Assembly: GCA_025996865.1 (NCBI GenBank)
Contig: BNTV01000044.1
Coordinates: 1 to 36,349, forward strand
DNA: 36,349 nt
Direction: 5' to 3'
From: Bacteroidia bacterium
Lineage (GTDB): Bacteria; Bacteroidota; Bacteroidia; Bacteroidales; Azobacteroidaceae
This document shows positions 7,544-15,336 of the stretch, piece by piece; positions within the stretch are counted from its first letter, which is position 1; each line of letters begins with the position of its first letter. Made by a program: the position numbers and the translations under genes. Below the pieces are notes generated by a model. That model was not told the origin of the DNA and searched no databases. It saw only the letters and a program-made list of their open reading frames with translations.

Positions 7544-8836
7544 TTACTTCAACTGTCCCAACATCCAGTCCCAAGCTTTCTCCCATTGTTCCGGATAAGT
7601 CCAGTGGGCAGTTTCCTCCACTAAAAGAAGCGTTTTAGGGGCGTTAACCACATTGTAGGCAGAATAGGTGGAAGTAGGAGGACAAACCATGTCGTTGAAT
7701 CCGAAAGAATAGAATCCGGGAACTTTGATCTGTCTGGCAAAATTAACCACATCGTAATATTGAGCGGTTGCCAAGCGGATGGCAGTCAGCGGGTCTTTTT
7801 TGTCGGTATTACGGAACATGTGAGGCCAACCGCCGGCACGTCCGTATAAATAACCGCTTACGTCACATAGCGCAGGATAAAAAGCAGCCAGACATTTAAC
7901 CCGTGAATCCAAGGCAGCGGTAACGATGGACAAGGCGCCTCCCTGGCTTCCTCCGCAGACAGCCAGATTTGTACCGTCAAATTCCGGGAGACTGTAGATG
8001 AAATCAATAGCGCGTACACATCCGAGATATACCCGTTTGTAATAATATTGGTCTTTATCTTCCAGTTTATCGGTGTAATATCCTTTCAAAGCTCCATTAT
8101 TCAGATTCGTGTAAACATCTCCTGCAAGATTGACCGGAATGCCATGGATACCGATTTCAAAAGTGATGACGCCTTTTTCCGCACTATTTACATCTCCGTA
8201 GTAAGAACGTATGCCTGCACCGGGCACTTTCAATACGGCAGGATATTTTTTCCGGGCTTTCGGAACGCACAATATCCCGTAGAGGCGTGTTCCGTAGCTG
8301 TAATTTTGCAGGTTTACATGGTAAACATCCACCTTTTCCGTACAACGTTCCGGCAACAGTGTTACCCTTGCATCCAAAGGAATCTTGGCTGCATCCGCTT
8401 TGGCTTTGTCCCAGAAACCGGGAAAATCGGCAGGCAAACCAATGGTAGGCTGTATCTTCCCAGGCTCAAACCCGGCGGTCGCTATGCCTTCATACTCTTT
8501 TCCTTCGTATTTGGCATATAGCAGGCAACGGAGAAAACCCGGCGTTTTAATCGTCCCTGCATCAATAACCGCTTTCCCGTCTTTCAAAACAAGGGATTCT
8601 TTTTTGAGGGGCGGCATCATGTCTTCCGAGACTTCATAACGGATTTCAACGTCCTTCAACTGAATGTCGTTCTTAGTAACAGAGACATTAAACTTTACTT
8701 TTTCACCCGGTTTATACTGCCAATCGGCATGTTCCGGAGCAATATGGACTTTCACCAACCGTTCTGCCGGTTGTGCTGACACAATGGCTGTAGATAACAG
8801 CCCTAAACAGAAAAATAATAAACTACGTGCTTTCAT
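7544..8836 (-). CDS. acetyl-xylan esterase / cephalosporin-C deacetylase family (CE7)
   Basis: The 430-aa protein has a signal peptide (MKARSLLFFCLGLLSTAIVSA), an N-terminal beta-sandwich (about 25-125) common in Bacteroidetes members, and a C-terminal alpha/beta-hydrolase (about 135-430). The nucleophile elbow is CGGSQGGAL with Ser297; the acid is probably Asp382 (SFGFNDMVCPPT) and the base His411 (ETAHWTYP). RDVYRALDFI-like sequence (CVRAIDFIYSLPEFD) precedes the elbow, as in CE7. These enzymes remove acetyl esters from plant polysaccharides or from released oligosaccharides, which fits the pectin/hemicellulose genes around it. The gap upstream holds inserted element 1, so it may now be transcribed partly from a new context. 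Confidence 0.9.
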   Translation of the reverse strand: MKARSLLFFCLGLLSTAIVSAQPAERLVKVHIAPEHADWQYKPGEKVKFNVSVTKNDIQLKDVEIRYEVSEDMMPPLKKESLVLKDGKAVIDAGTIKTPGFLRCLLYAKYEGKEYEGIATAGFEPGKIQPTIGLPADFPGFWDKAKADAAKIPLDARVTLLPERCTEKVDVYHVNLQNYSYGTRLYGILCVPKARKKYPAVLKVPGAGIRSYYGDVNSAEKGVITFEIGIHGIPVNLAGDVYTNLNNGALKGYYTDKLEDKDQYYYKRVYLGCVRAIDFIYSLPEFDGTNLAVCGGSQGGALSIVTAALDSRVKCLAAFYPALCDVSGYLYGRAGGWPHMFRNTDKKDPLTAIRLATAQYYDVVNFARQIKVPGFYSFGFNDMVCPPTSTYSAYNVVNAPKTLLLVEETAHWTYPEQWEKAWDWMLGQLK

Positions 8837-8896
8837 AAAATATATTTTAATTGTACAAAAATTTAATTACTCATTTCATCTTACATAATAAAAAAA

Positions 8897-8927
8897 GCGT
8901 GTAAACCTTTTGATATTATTTACACGA
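8897..8927 (-). terminator. Rho-independent terminator in left end of element 1
   Basis: On the minus strand CGTGTAAA (8926-8919) pairs with TTTACACG (8905-8898) and is followed by CTTTTTTTATT. The stem overlaps the terminal inverted repeat, so the repeat doubles as terminator of the small ORF. Confidence 0.65.
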
Positions 8928-8975
8928 TTAATGAATGGAGAATTATTTTTTCTATATCGTTTATTAGACTCCCTC

Positions 8976-9113
8976 TTAAATTTGAGAAAAATACAAAGGT
9001 AAATTTTTATAAGGTTCGGTAAATCTACCTTCTTTATCATAAATACCGGCTTCTATAAGCAGATTTTTTCCCAATTCTTTATCATCGTCCATTCTTTTTA
9101 AAAAATCCTCCAT
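8976..9113 (-). CDS. small acidic protein, possibly 5'-frameshifted
   Basis: A 45-aa ORF begins MEDFLKRMDDDKELGKNLL and contains IEAGIYDKEGRFTEPYK. The motif 'LL.EAGIYDK.G.LT.PYK' is familiar from short Bacteroidales proteins of unknown function, sometimes beside toxin genes. Just upstream, ATG 9148-9150 opens MTDQERQELLQ and stops at TAA 9115-9117, overlapping this start. A single-base shift would fuse the two into a protein of about 57 aa, so the gene may be damaged, or translated by stop-start coupling at TAAAATG. It is the only cargo of element 1. Function unknown. Confidence 0.5.
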   Translation of the reverse strand: MEDFLKRMDDDKELGKNLLIEAGIYDKEGRFTEPYKNLPLYFSQI

Positions 9114-9183
9114 TTTACTGAAGAAGTTCCTGTCTTTCTTGATCTGTCATAACTTTTGATTTTTTAAATGTTCTGTAATGCCA

Positions 9184-9191
9184 CAAAGATA
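9184..9191 (-). promoter_or_regulatory. -7 promoter box of element 1
   Basis: TATCTTTG on the minus strand is an exact TAnnTTTG -7 box, 34 nt upstream of the ATG at 9150. A good -33 TTTG is not seen; that position falls at the base of the hairpin. Element 2 has the same TTGTTTATCTTTG block at the equivalent place. Confidence 0.5.
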
Positions 9192-9199
9192 AACAATTT

Positions 9200-9270
9200 A
9201 ATTGAGAGTTGAGAGTTGAGAATTGAGAATTATTTTTTCATTCTCAATTCTCAACTCTCAATTCTCAATT
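9200..9270. repeat. large TTGAGA hairpin
   Basis: Two 31-nt arms (9200-9230 and 9240-9270) are reverse complements with one mismatch, separated by 9 nt. Each arm is itself built from repeats of TTGAGAATTGAGAGTTGAGA. A shorter version (AATTGAGAAT, with ATTCTCAATT) lies at the same place in element 2 (26560-26592). Confidence 0.85.
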
Positions 9271-9319
9271 TATTAATCGTGTAAACAATATGTCAAAGAA
9301 CGCTTGGTGGATTCAAGTT

Positions 9320-10069
9320 CTAACTGCGACAAATGCTCATTAACGACTGATGATGTTTCACAAAACCCTCTGCAAATTGGCAATTGGCTTGCATGCCTCT
9401 GAATTTTTCCATGTGGGTGTGGTATTCTGCATACACTTTCTCTATGTTTTGACTGACATGGGCAAAGCAGGCAGCGTGCTTCTTTTCTGCAACCGCACTA
9501 ATATCGACAAAATCCGTAGGCGCAAAATTTTGCGTTTGTTCGCCCGATTCCACCTCGAAATAGTAGAGTTCAAAACTTCGCGCCAATTTAATCCATGCGT
9601 CATATACTAACACCGAACAAATGCGATGGTCGCGATGCCTGTCGATGGGCCAATGGGTAATCACAATGTCAGGCGATTCTTTCTTCAGAAAGTCGTACAT
9701 CTCGGTATAACGTTGCGGAGTTATTTCGCAGTTGCCGTCTATCTGCCCGATGAATGCCGGGCGTGCATTCATGATTTTGCAGGCATTCATGGCCTCCTGC
9801 GTGCGAATCGCGGCTGCTTCGTCATAACTTTTCCCTCTTATTCCGGCTTCCCCGCGTGTCAGGTATGCCGAAACAACTTCATAACCGGCGGCTGCGTACA
9901 GAATCATTGTTCCTCCGCAGCCTGTTTCGGGGTCATCGGGATGCGCGCCTACCACCACCACTTTTTTACCGGCGGTATTGCCGACATTGGCACTCAGCGG
10001 CATGGCTGCCGCACCCAGAATGCCAATGCCGGATAATTTCAATGCTTCTCTTCGTGAAATAGTTTTCAT
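9320..10069 (-). CDS. LmbE/PIG-L family deacetylase, Tat-type signal
   Basis: The 249-aa protein begins MKTISRREALKLSGIGILGA, a twin-arginine-like signal. The zinc-binding AHPDDPETGCGG (His43, Asp45/46) and ITHWPIDRHRDHR motifs define the PIG-L/LmbE fold, a family that removes N-acetyl groups from amino sugars or related substrates. It sits between the beta-helix gene and element 1. The C terminus is suspicious: the annotated frame ends KHHQSLMSICRS, but a shift just after KHHQS gives VNEHLSQLELESTKRS and continues through the element 1 right end to LTYCLHD, so the original C terminus may be altered. Specific substrate unknown. Confidence 0.85.
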   Translation of the reverse strand: MKTISRREALKLSGIGILGAAAMPLSANVGNTAGKKVVVVGAHPDDPETGCGGTMILYAAAGYEVVSAYLTRGEAGIRGKSYDEAAAIRTQEAMNACKIMNARPAFIGQIDGNCEITPQRYTEMYDFLKKESPDIVITHWPIDRHRDHRICSVLVYDAWIKLARSFELYYFEVESGEQTQNFAPTDFVDISAVAEKKHAACFAHVSQNIEKVYAEYHTHMEKFRGMQANCQFAEGFVKHHQSLMSICRS

Positions 10070-10095
10070 GTGATTAATTTGTTTCTTTTTGTTAC

Positions 10096-11532
10096 TTAAT
10101 TTCGAAACGGATATCTTGCGCCCACCATGCCGCCATCGGCTGCGGCGTTTAAGCCCGGGCTGTTGGGTGCAAGCCGGTAATCTCGGTTAGCGGGATTAAC
10201 AAATTCAGGTTCAGCCATGATACTGTTCGTTTCGATACCAAATTCGCTCAGGTAAGTATTAAACTGTTCTGTTTTGTATTTATCTCCATCTTCAAAAAAG
10301 AGAAAATTTTCGCCGGGCGGCTGATACCAGAGATTATTGTAGAGCTTGACGCCCGTCCGCCAATCTACGAACATCCGGATGCCGTGATTTGCAGATTTGC
10401 AGAAAATGTTGTTTCGAAGCGTGATATCCACTTTGTCGGCAAGTGAAACGTTGTAACTCAAGAAATGGCATGCATTATCCACTCCCTGATAAAGCTGTTG
10501 TTTATGCGCCCAGCCATATCCTGCATCCACACAGGTATTATGTTCAAATACCACATTTTCGGTTGGAGCGCCGCTACCCTTACGCCAATACTCGAACGCC
10601 TGCTCACAATTCCATATCATACAGTCACGGATGATAATGTTCCTAAACGCGCCTGCATTTGCATAGCCCTGAGGAGAAAGTGCCACGTCATAGATTTCCG
10701 AAAAACGGCATCGCTGTACTGTATAATCGCTTGCCGAATCCCACCATTCAATACCGTTGCCGGAGCGTACATTGTTGGGGGAATAATTTGCTCCCATCCA
10801 TGTTCCACCGATATAGGAAAAATCGCAATCTTCCACCAAAACGTCTTTGGCGTGGTCACCGTTTATTCCATAAGAACTGTAACGAATACACAGGTTGCGG
10901 ATAATCACTTTGTTTATATCCGTATGGATAATAGCGCCTATCGCATTATCACCCCGCACCACCAATTCAATGGAGGCGAAACTTTGTGCCGGATTTTGTT
11001 CATAATACAGCAATACCCGCTTGGTTGTCCTGTCAAACCAAAAATCAAAATTTTCCGCCAACTCGTTCGGCTCCCAACGTTTAAATCCGACCTTTTTACC
11101 GTGGTCGAAAATAATATTGCCCACATCATTCATCTCTGCAAGTTTATCGGACGTTGTTTCCCAAACATTTCCCCCCAGCGGCTTCCAATCGGTGCTTTGG
11201 TTGCGGCTTACGGAAAGTTGCAGAATCGGTTTTTTGCCCGTTCCGTAGGCATCATAGACGACGCCATTGCAGGGATAAAGCGTTTCGCGCCACAATCCGC
11301 CCCGTTTGAAAAAGACGGTTGTTCCGGCACTCTGATTATTCCTGCCAAGCCGTGCAATTGTCTTCCATGCCTGCTCCGGCGACTCGCCCGTAGCCTCATC
11401 GTTGCCTGCTTCGGAATCAAGGTAATAACTATGCGTTGGCTCATAGTAATAAAAAGGCAAAGATGCGGTTTCAGGTGCAGCGCTAATGTGTTGCAATACA
11501 AAAACGCTTACTATCAAAAAAATCTTTCTCAT
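10096..11532 (-). CDS. secreted right-handed beta-helix protein
   Basis: This 478-aa protein has a signal peptide (MRKIFLIVSVFVLQHISA) followed by YYLDSEAGNDEATGESPEQAW, the usual opening of DUF1565/PbH1-type beta-helix proteins, and then a run of strand-turn repeats (KVIIRNLCIRYSSYGI, DVLVEDCDFSYIGG, NIIIRDCMIWNCEQAF, VVFEHNTCVDAG, ITLRNNIFCKSA). The C-terminal EPEFVNPANRDYRLAPNSPG is the typical final coil. Relatives act as polysaccharide lyases or glycosidases in plant-glycan loci, but the catalytic residues of known lyase families are not evident to me. It lies between GH28 and LmbE with short gaps, consistent with one operon. Confidence 0.8.
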   Translation of the reverse strand: MRKIFLIVSVFVLQHISAAPETASLPFYYYEPTHSYYLDSEAGNDEATGESPEQAWKTIARLGRNNQSAGTTVFFKRGGLWRETLYPCNGVVYDAYGTGKKPILQLSVSRNQSTDWKPLGGNVWETTSDKLAEMNDVGNIIFDHGKKVGFKRWEPNELAENFDFWFDRTTKRVLLYYEQNPAQSFASIELVVRGDNAIGAIIHTDINKVIIRNLCIRYSSYGINGDHAKDVLVEDCDFSYIGGTWMGANYSPNNVRSGNGIEWWDSASDYTVQRCRFSEIYDVALSPQGYANAGAFRNIIIRDCMIWNCEQAFEYWRKGSGAPTENVVFEHNTCVDAGYGWAHKQQLYQGVDNACHFLSYNVSLADKVDITLRNNIFCKSANHGIRMFVDWRTGVKLYNNLWYQPPGENFLFFEDGDKYKTEQFNTYLSEFGIETNSIMAEPEFVNPANRDYRLAPNSPGLNAAADGGMVGARYPFRN

Positions 11533-11570
11533 GTTGTTTATTATTTTTAATTGTTTATTATTTCAACGAA

Positions 11571-13094
11571 TTATTTCTGAATAAGAATTGCTTTGTTCCA
11601 CCCGGAAGGTTTTTCTATGTCATGTCCTTCCACTCGGTCTAATAAGGCGAACCCTGCCGATGTTGAATGTCCGGAAAAAGTGCTGTTCTTAATCCGGAGG
11701 TTCTTCACATCGGAAGCTATCACGGGAATACGAGGGTCGGGATTCTTACTTCCAAAGATTAAATTGCTGACCGAAATATTTTTTACATGGCGGATAAACA
11801 ACACCGACGAAGGGAGATTTTTCCAGACAGTAGGCTGAGGATACCCCTTTTCGTCTTCCACCACCTCCGTATGCGAGGCGATATAGTCGCCGGCAGTTAA
11901 TCCGCCGGTGTTGAATAACTGGATATTATCCAATATGACATTTTCAATATAACTGCCGGGTATGGAAGAGATGGAACTTGAAAAATTCCCCGTATTGTAT
12001 GCCGTTACGTTGCTGATACGGATATTCCGCATCTGTCCCATCGGGGGAGCCGGTGCCGAATCCGTATGTTTACGCGCCCGGTTGCCCAACCTGATGTACA
12101 GAGGAGCTTCTGTTTCTTCGATGACCACATTGTCCACCGACACGCCTTCCATGACTCCTCCGTCCACAATTTCCAGCGAAATTCCGGTAATTCCTTTCAG
12201 ATAGGTGTCAGTCGTTATCATGGACGGCAAGCGGCTGGGTCGGATAACGCAATTACTGATGGTGATGTTACGGAATCCGCCGGTGGACTCCGTTCCGGCT
12301 TTGATGGCATTGCTGAAACTGGATATAATACAGTTCGTAATCACAATGTCTTCGCAGGCTGCTTTACCGGTGCTTTTCAGCGTGATGCCATCGTCGTCCG
12401 TATCGAAAATGGAGTTGGAAAGAATCGCTCTCCGGCAACCGTCAAAATCCAGCGCGTCATTGTTACGGTTGGAGTGGTTATAGACTTCTACCCGGTCGAT
12501 GAGAACATCCTCACAATCCAGATAATGCTGATTCCAGATGCCTGAATTGCGCATTTTAATCCCTTCAATCCGAATATGGTTACACGAAATAAACAGGATG
12601 TTCCTCGGTCGGGCGTCTTTATCACCCTCATTATCTCCGGCTCCCTCCACCGGATGCGGCTTTTGGAGACGTCCGTTGCCGTCAATCGTCCCCTGTCCGG
12701 TGATGGCGATATTGGATTCATTTTCGGCATAAATGAGAGCAAACCAGCCTCCCGGGTCCTTTTGTGAACGGTAGGCAGGCTGAGCCTGTCTGGGGAAATC
12801 AGCATGATTAGTGCTTGCCGTTAAGGTCGCGCCGGCTTCCAAATGTAATTCCACATTACTCTTCATCTGTATGGTGCCGCTTTTAAACTTCCCGGTAGGA
12901 ACGACCACCCTGCCGCCCCCCTTTTCCGAACAGGTGGCAATGGCTTTATTAATAGCGTCCGTGCAGAGGGTCACACTGTCGCCCACTGCGCCAAAATCCG
13001 TAATGTAATAACCGGCTTTCCGGCTGTTGGTGCATGAAGCCAATCCGATTGCTATCAATGCAAGTCCAATTGCTTTTATTCTTTTCATATACAT
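11571..13094 (-). CDS. GH28 family (polygalacturonase-like) lipoprotein
   Basis: The 507-aa product has a lipobox (IGLASC, Cys21) and a pectate-lyase-type beta-helix: YYITDFGAVGDSVTLCTDAI (about 29-48), GGGRVVVPTGKF, NVELHLEAGATL. The GH28 core motifs appear as NNDALDFDGC (Asp213/216 region) and DTDDDGITLKS (Asp233-235). The later GHG is replaced by SNAIKAGTES, and an RIK motif is not obvious, as in several divergent Bacteroidetes GH28 members. Role: exo- or endo-cleavage of galacturonan or rhamnogalacturonan backbone at the cell surface or periplasm. The gap to the upstream GH92 gene is only 11 nt. An alternative start is Met3 (13088). Confidence 0.85.
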   Translation of the reverse strand: MYMKRIKAIGLALIAIGLASCTNSRKAGYYITDFGAVGDSVTLCTDAINKAIATCSEKGGGRVVVPTGKFKSGTIQMKSNVELHLEAGATLTASTNHADFPRQAQPAYRSQKDPGGWFALIYAENESNIAITGQGTIDGNGRLQKPHPVEGAGDNEGDKDARPRNILFISCNHIRIEGIKMRNSGIWNQHYLDCEDVLIDRVEVYNHSNRNNDALDFDGCRRAILSNSIFDTDDDGITLKSTGKAACEDIVITNCIISSFSNAIKAGTESTGGFRNITISNCVIRPSRLPSMITTDTYLKGITGISLEIVDGGVMEGVSVDNVVIEETEAPLYIRLGNRARKHTDSAPAPPMGQMRNIRISNVTAYNTGNFSSSISSIPGSYIENVILDNIQLFNTGGLTAGDYIASHTEVVEDEKGYPQPTVWKNLPSSVLFIRHVKNISVSNLIFGSKNPDPRIPVIASDVKNLRIKNSTFSGHSTSAGFALLDRVEGHDIEKPSGWNKAILIQK

Positions 13095-13105
13095 TATATT
13101 TTTAT

Positions 13106-15334
13106 TTATACTCCGGTCTTATCCGTCATTTCAAACTCCAGCAATCCGCCGTTCCTGATATCGTCGTAGCGGATGGTTGGTGTTGTAACGGGCTGTCCGT
13201 TTAATTTGACGGTTTTGACGTATTTGTTTGCTTTTGACAAGCCGGTGGCTTTTACTTCAAAGACCTTTCCGTTAGGCAAGGTCAGCGAAACGCTGTTTAC
13301 CTGCGGCGCACCGAGCACGTATTCCTGCGAAGCGGGGTCAACAGGGTAGAAGCCCATCGCCGAAAAGAGGTACCATGCCGACATTTGTCCGCAATCGTCG
13401 TTGCCGCACAACCCGTCGCGCGTGGGCAGGTAGTATTTGTCAAAAACGGTGCGGATAATGTCTGCCGTTCTGTCGGGACGGTCGGCGTAGCGGTAGATAT
13501 AGGCAATATGGTGGCTTGGTTCGTTGCCCTGTGCATACAAACCGACCAAGCCGGTAACGTCAGGCACTTCCACGATACCGGGCAATTCCTTCACATCAAC
13601 GAAAAACAGGGAATCCAATTTTGTTACAAACTCCTCTTTGGAACCGAAGAGGCTGATTAAGCCCGGCACATCGTGTTGAATGTGCCATGTCCACTGCCAT
13701 GCGTTGCCTTCGGTGTAGTCGCCGCCTTCCGATTCACTGGTCAGGGCAAACGAGTGGAAAGGTGTGCGCCAGTTGCCTTTAGAGTCCCTGCCACGTACCA
13801 GCATGATGGACGGGTCGTACAGGTTTTTGTAGAAGCCGGCGCGATTCATGAAGAACTTGTAATCGTCCTCTTTGCCCAGCGATTTAGCCATCAACGCCAC
13901 ACAATAGTCATCATAGCCCGATTCGAGCGTGCGGGACACCGATTCTACCGAACTCTTGTCGAACGGGAAATAGCCGTATCGGTCGTAATTGCCCCAGTCT
14001 GCTTTCGTATGCTCTGCTGTTTGCGCATGTTTGATGGCTTCATACGCCAATGCGATGTCAAAAGACTTGTCGCCTTTCAGGTAGGCATCCACAATCACAG
14101 GAATAGCGTGGTTGCCAATCATGCACCATGTTTCGCACAGTCCGTATTCATTGGTAGGCAACAGCCCCACCTGACGGTGCCTTTCGAGCATGGATTTTAT
14201 CAATTGGCTGTTGATTTCCGGGTACATCATGCTCAGGAAAGGGTGCAGCGCGCGGTAGGTATCCCACAGCGAGAAATTGGTGTACATGTCGCCGGACGTG
14301 CTTTGGTGGACTTTCTTGTCCCAGCCGTAGTATTTTCCGTCCGTGTCGGTTACTAAGTTGGGCATCAGCAGGGCATGGTACATGCTTGTGTAGTACGATT
14401 TCTTTTGGTCGTCATCAATTGCGTTGACTGTGATTTTAGAAAGGTACCTGTTCCAGATGTTATTTGCCTCTGCTTTCACTGCGGCAAAGTCCCAGCCGGG
14501 AAGTTCGGCTTCGAGGTTTTTCAAAGCACCATCTTCTCCGGTTGTCGAAAGGGCAACCTTCACCTTAACCGCTTCGTTGGCAGAGGTGGCAAAAGCAATG
14601 TGCATTTTCGTGTCCACACCTTCCACCGTGCGGCTCTCGGAAACAGCGCCGTCTTTCCAAACGGTGGTTTTCCCAAGAGGTTTTGAGAAACGGGCTGCAA
14701 AATAATAGCCGTGGTCGCGCGTAAAACCGTTGGATTTGCGGAAACCCACAATGGTTGAATCGTCAATAGCCCTGATAGCACTTGCATAGTTTTTGTCTTC
14801 TATGCCATGCTCCATGTCTAATAGCACACCGGCTTGAGCGGCGGCAGGAAAAGTGTATTGATGAAAACCGACACGGGGAGTCAGCGTCATTTCCGCTGTA
14901 ATGCCGTAATCGTCAAGCACTGTCCTGTAATATCCGGGCGTGGCAACTTCGTTGTCCTGACTGAAGCGCGAACGGTATCCGGCATCCGGGTTTTCGAGCG
15001 TTCCGGCATCAAACCGGATGTCGCCTGTAACGGGCATAATCATAATATCCCCCATTTCAGCCGCTCCCGTGCCGCTGAGGTGTGTGTGCGAGAAACCCAT
15101 CACCGAGCGGTCGGTGTCGCGGTATCCGGCGCAATGTTCCCACCCTTCGGTGTCTGTGTCAGGTCCCACCTGAACCATCGAGAACGGCAGCGAGGCTGAA
15201 GGATGCGTGTGTCCTACATAAGCCGTTCCTACAAAGGGGTCAACAAAATCCGTTAATTGCGATTTTTTCGCTACTTCTCTGCATGAACAAGCCATCAAGC
15301 AGGTTATCAATAGAATACAAGAATACGTTTTCAT
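13106..15334 (-). CDS. GH92 alpha-mannosidase lipoprotein
   Basis: The 742-aa protein has a lipobox (LMAC, Cys16) and the GH92 opening VDPFVGTAYVGHTHPSAS..PFSMVQVGPDT. The C-terminal (alpha/alpha)6 region carries YTEGNAWQWTWHIQHD, whose Glu is the expected general acid, and CGNDDCGQMSAWYLFSAMG, whose Asp residues supply the base and bind calcium. GNEPSHHIAYIY is also characteristic. GH92 enzymes are exo-acting, calcium-dependent alpha-mannosidases. Its presence among pectin enzymes suggests mannose in the target glycan, or a mixed locus. The MFS stop codon lies only 2 nt upstream, so translation is probably coupled. Confidence 0.93.
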   Translation of the reverse strand: MKTYSCILLITCLMACSCREVAKKSQLTDFVDPFVGTAYVGHTHPSASLPFSMVQVGPDTDTEGWEHCAGYRDTDRSVMGFSHTHLSGTGAAEMGDIMIMPVTGDIRFDAGTLENPDAGYRSRFSQDNEVATPGYYRTVLDDYGITAEMTLTPRVGFHQYTFPAAAQAGVLLDMEHGIEDKNYASAIRAIDDSTIVGFRKSNGFTRDHGYYFAARFSKPLGKTTVWKDGAVSESRTVEGVDTKMHIAFATSANEAVKVKVALSTTGEDGALKNLEAELPGWDFAAVKAEANNIWNRYLSKITVNAIDDDQKKSYYTSMYHALLMPNLVTDTDGKYYGWDKKVHQSTSGDMYTNFSLWDTYRALHPFLSMMYPEINSQLIKSMLERHRQVGLLPTNEYGLCETWCMIGNHAIPVIVDAYLKGDKSFDIALAYEAIKHAQTAEHTKADWGNYDRYGYFPFDKSSVESVSRTLESGYDDYCVALMAKSLGKEDDYKFFMNRAGFYKNLYDPSIMLVRGRDSKGNWRTPFHSFALTSESEGGDYTEGNAWQWTWHIQHDVPGLISLFGSKEEFVTKLDSLFFVDVKELPGIVEVPDVTGLVGLYAQGNEPSHHIAYIYRYADRPDRTADIIRTVFDKYYLPTRDGLCGNDDCGQMSAWYLFSAMGFYPVDPASQEYVLGAPQVNSVSLTLPNGKVFEVKATGLSKANKYVKTVKLNGQPVTTPTIRYDDIRNGGLLEFEMTDKTGV

Positions 15335-15336
15335 TT

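Larger units (their letters stand above)
8909..9297 (-). mobile_element. inverted-repeat-bounded element 1 (small-ORF cargo)
   Basis: The left end 8909-8932 (TTTGATATTATTTACACGAT...) and the reverse complement of the right end 9272-9297 (TTTGACATATTGTTTACACG...) match at 23 of 24 aligned positions with one 2-nt gap. Both ends carry the element-specific inner sequence ACGATTAAT. In minus-strand order it contains a boxA-like GTTCTTTGACATATTG, a 31-nt-arm hairpin, a TATCTTTG -7 box, a small ORF and a terminator. It carries no transposase, so it would be MITE-like. The same architecture recurs in element 2 at 24705-26622 with other cargo. Mobility is inferred, and no target-site duplication is obvious. 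Confidence 0.55.

Noticed and set aside
9200..9270. TTGAGA repeats as a CRISPR array
   Set aside because: There are no spacers of constant length and the units are contiguous and self-complementary; no cas genes are in the window.
10465..11550. 361-codon plus-strand ORF
   Set aside because: It is antisense to the beta-helix gene, with low-complexity Cys/Ile/His-rich composition and no domain; a shadow of the minus-strand gene.
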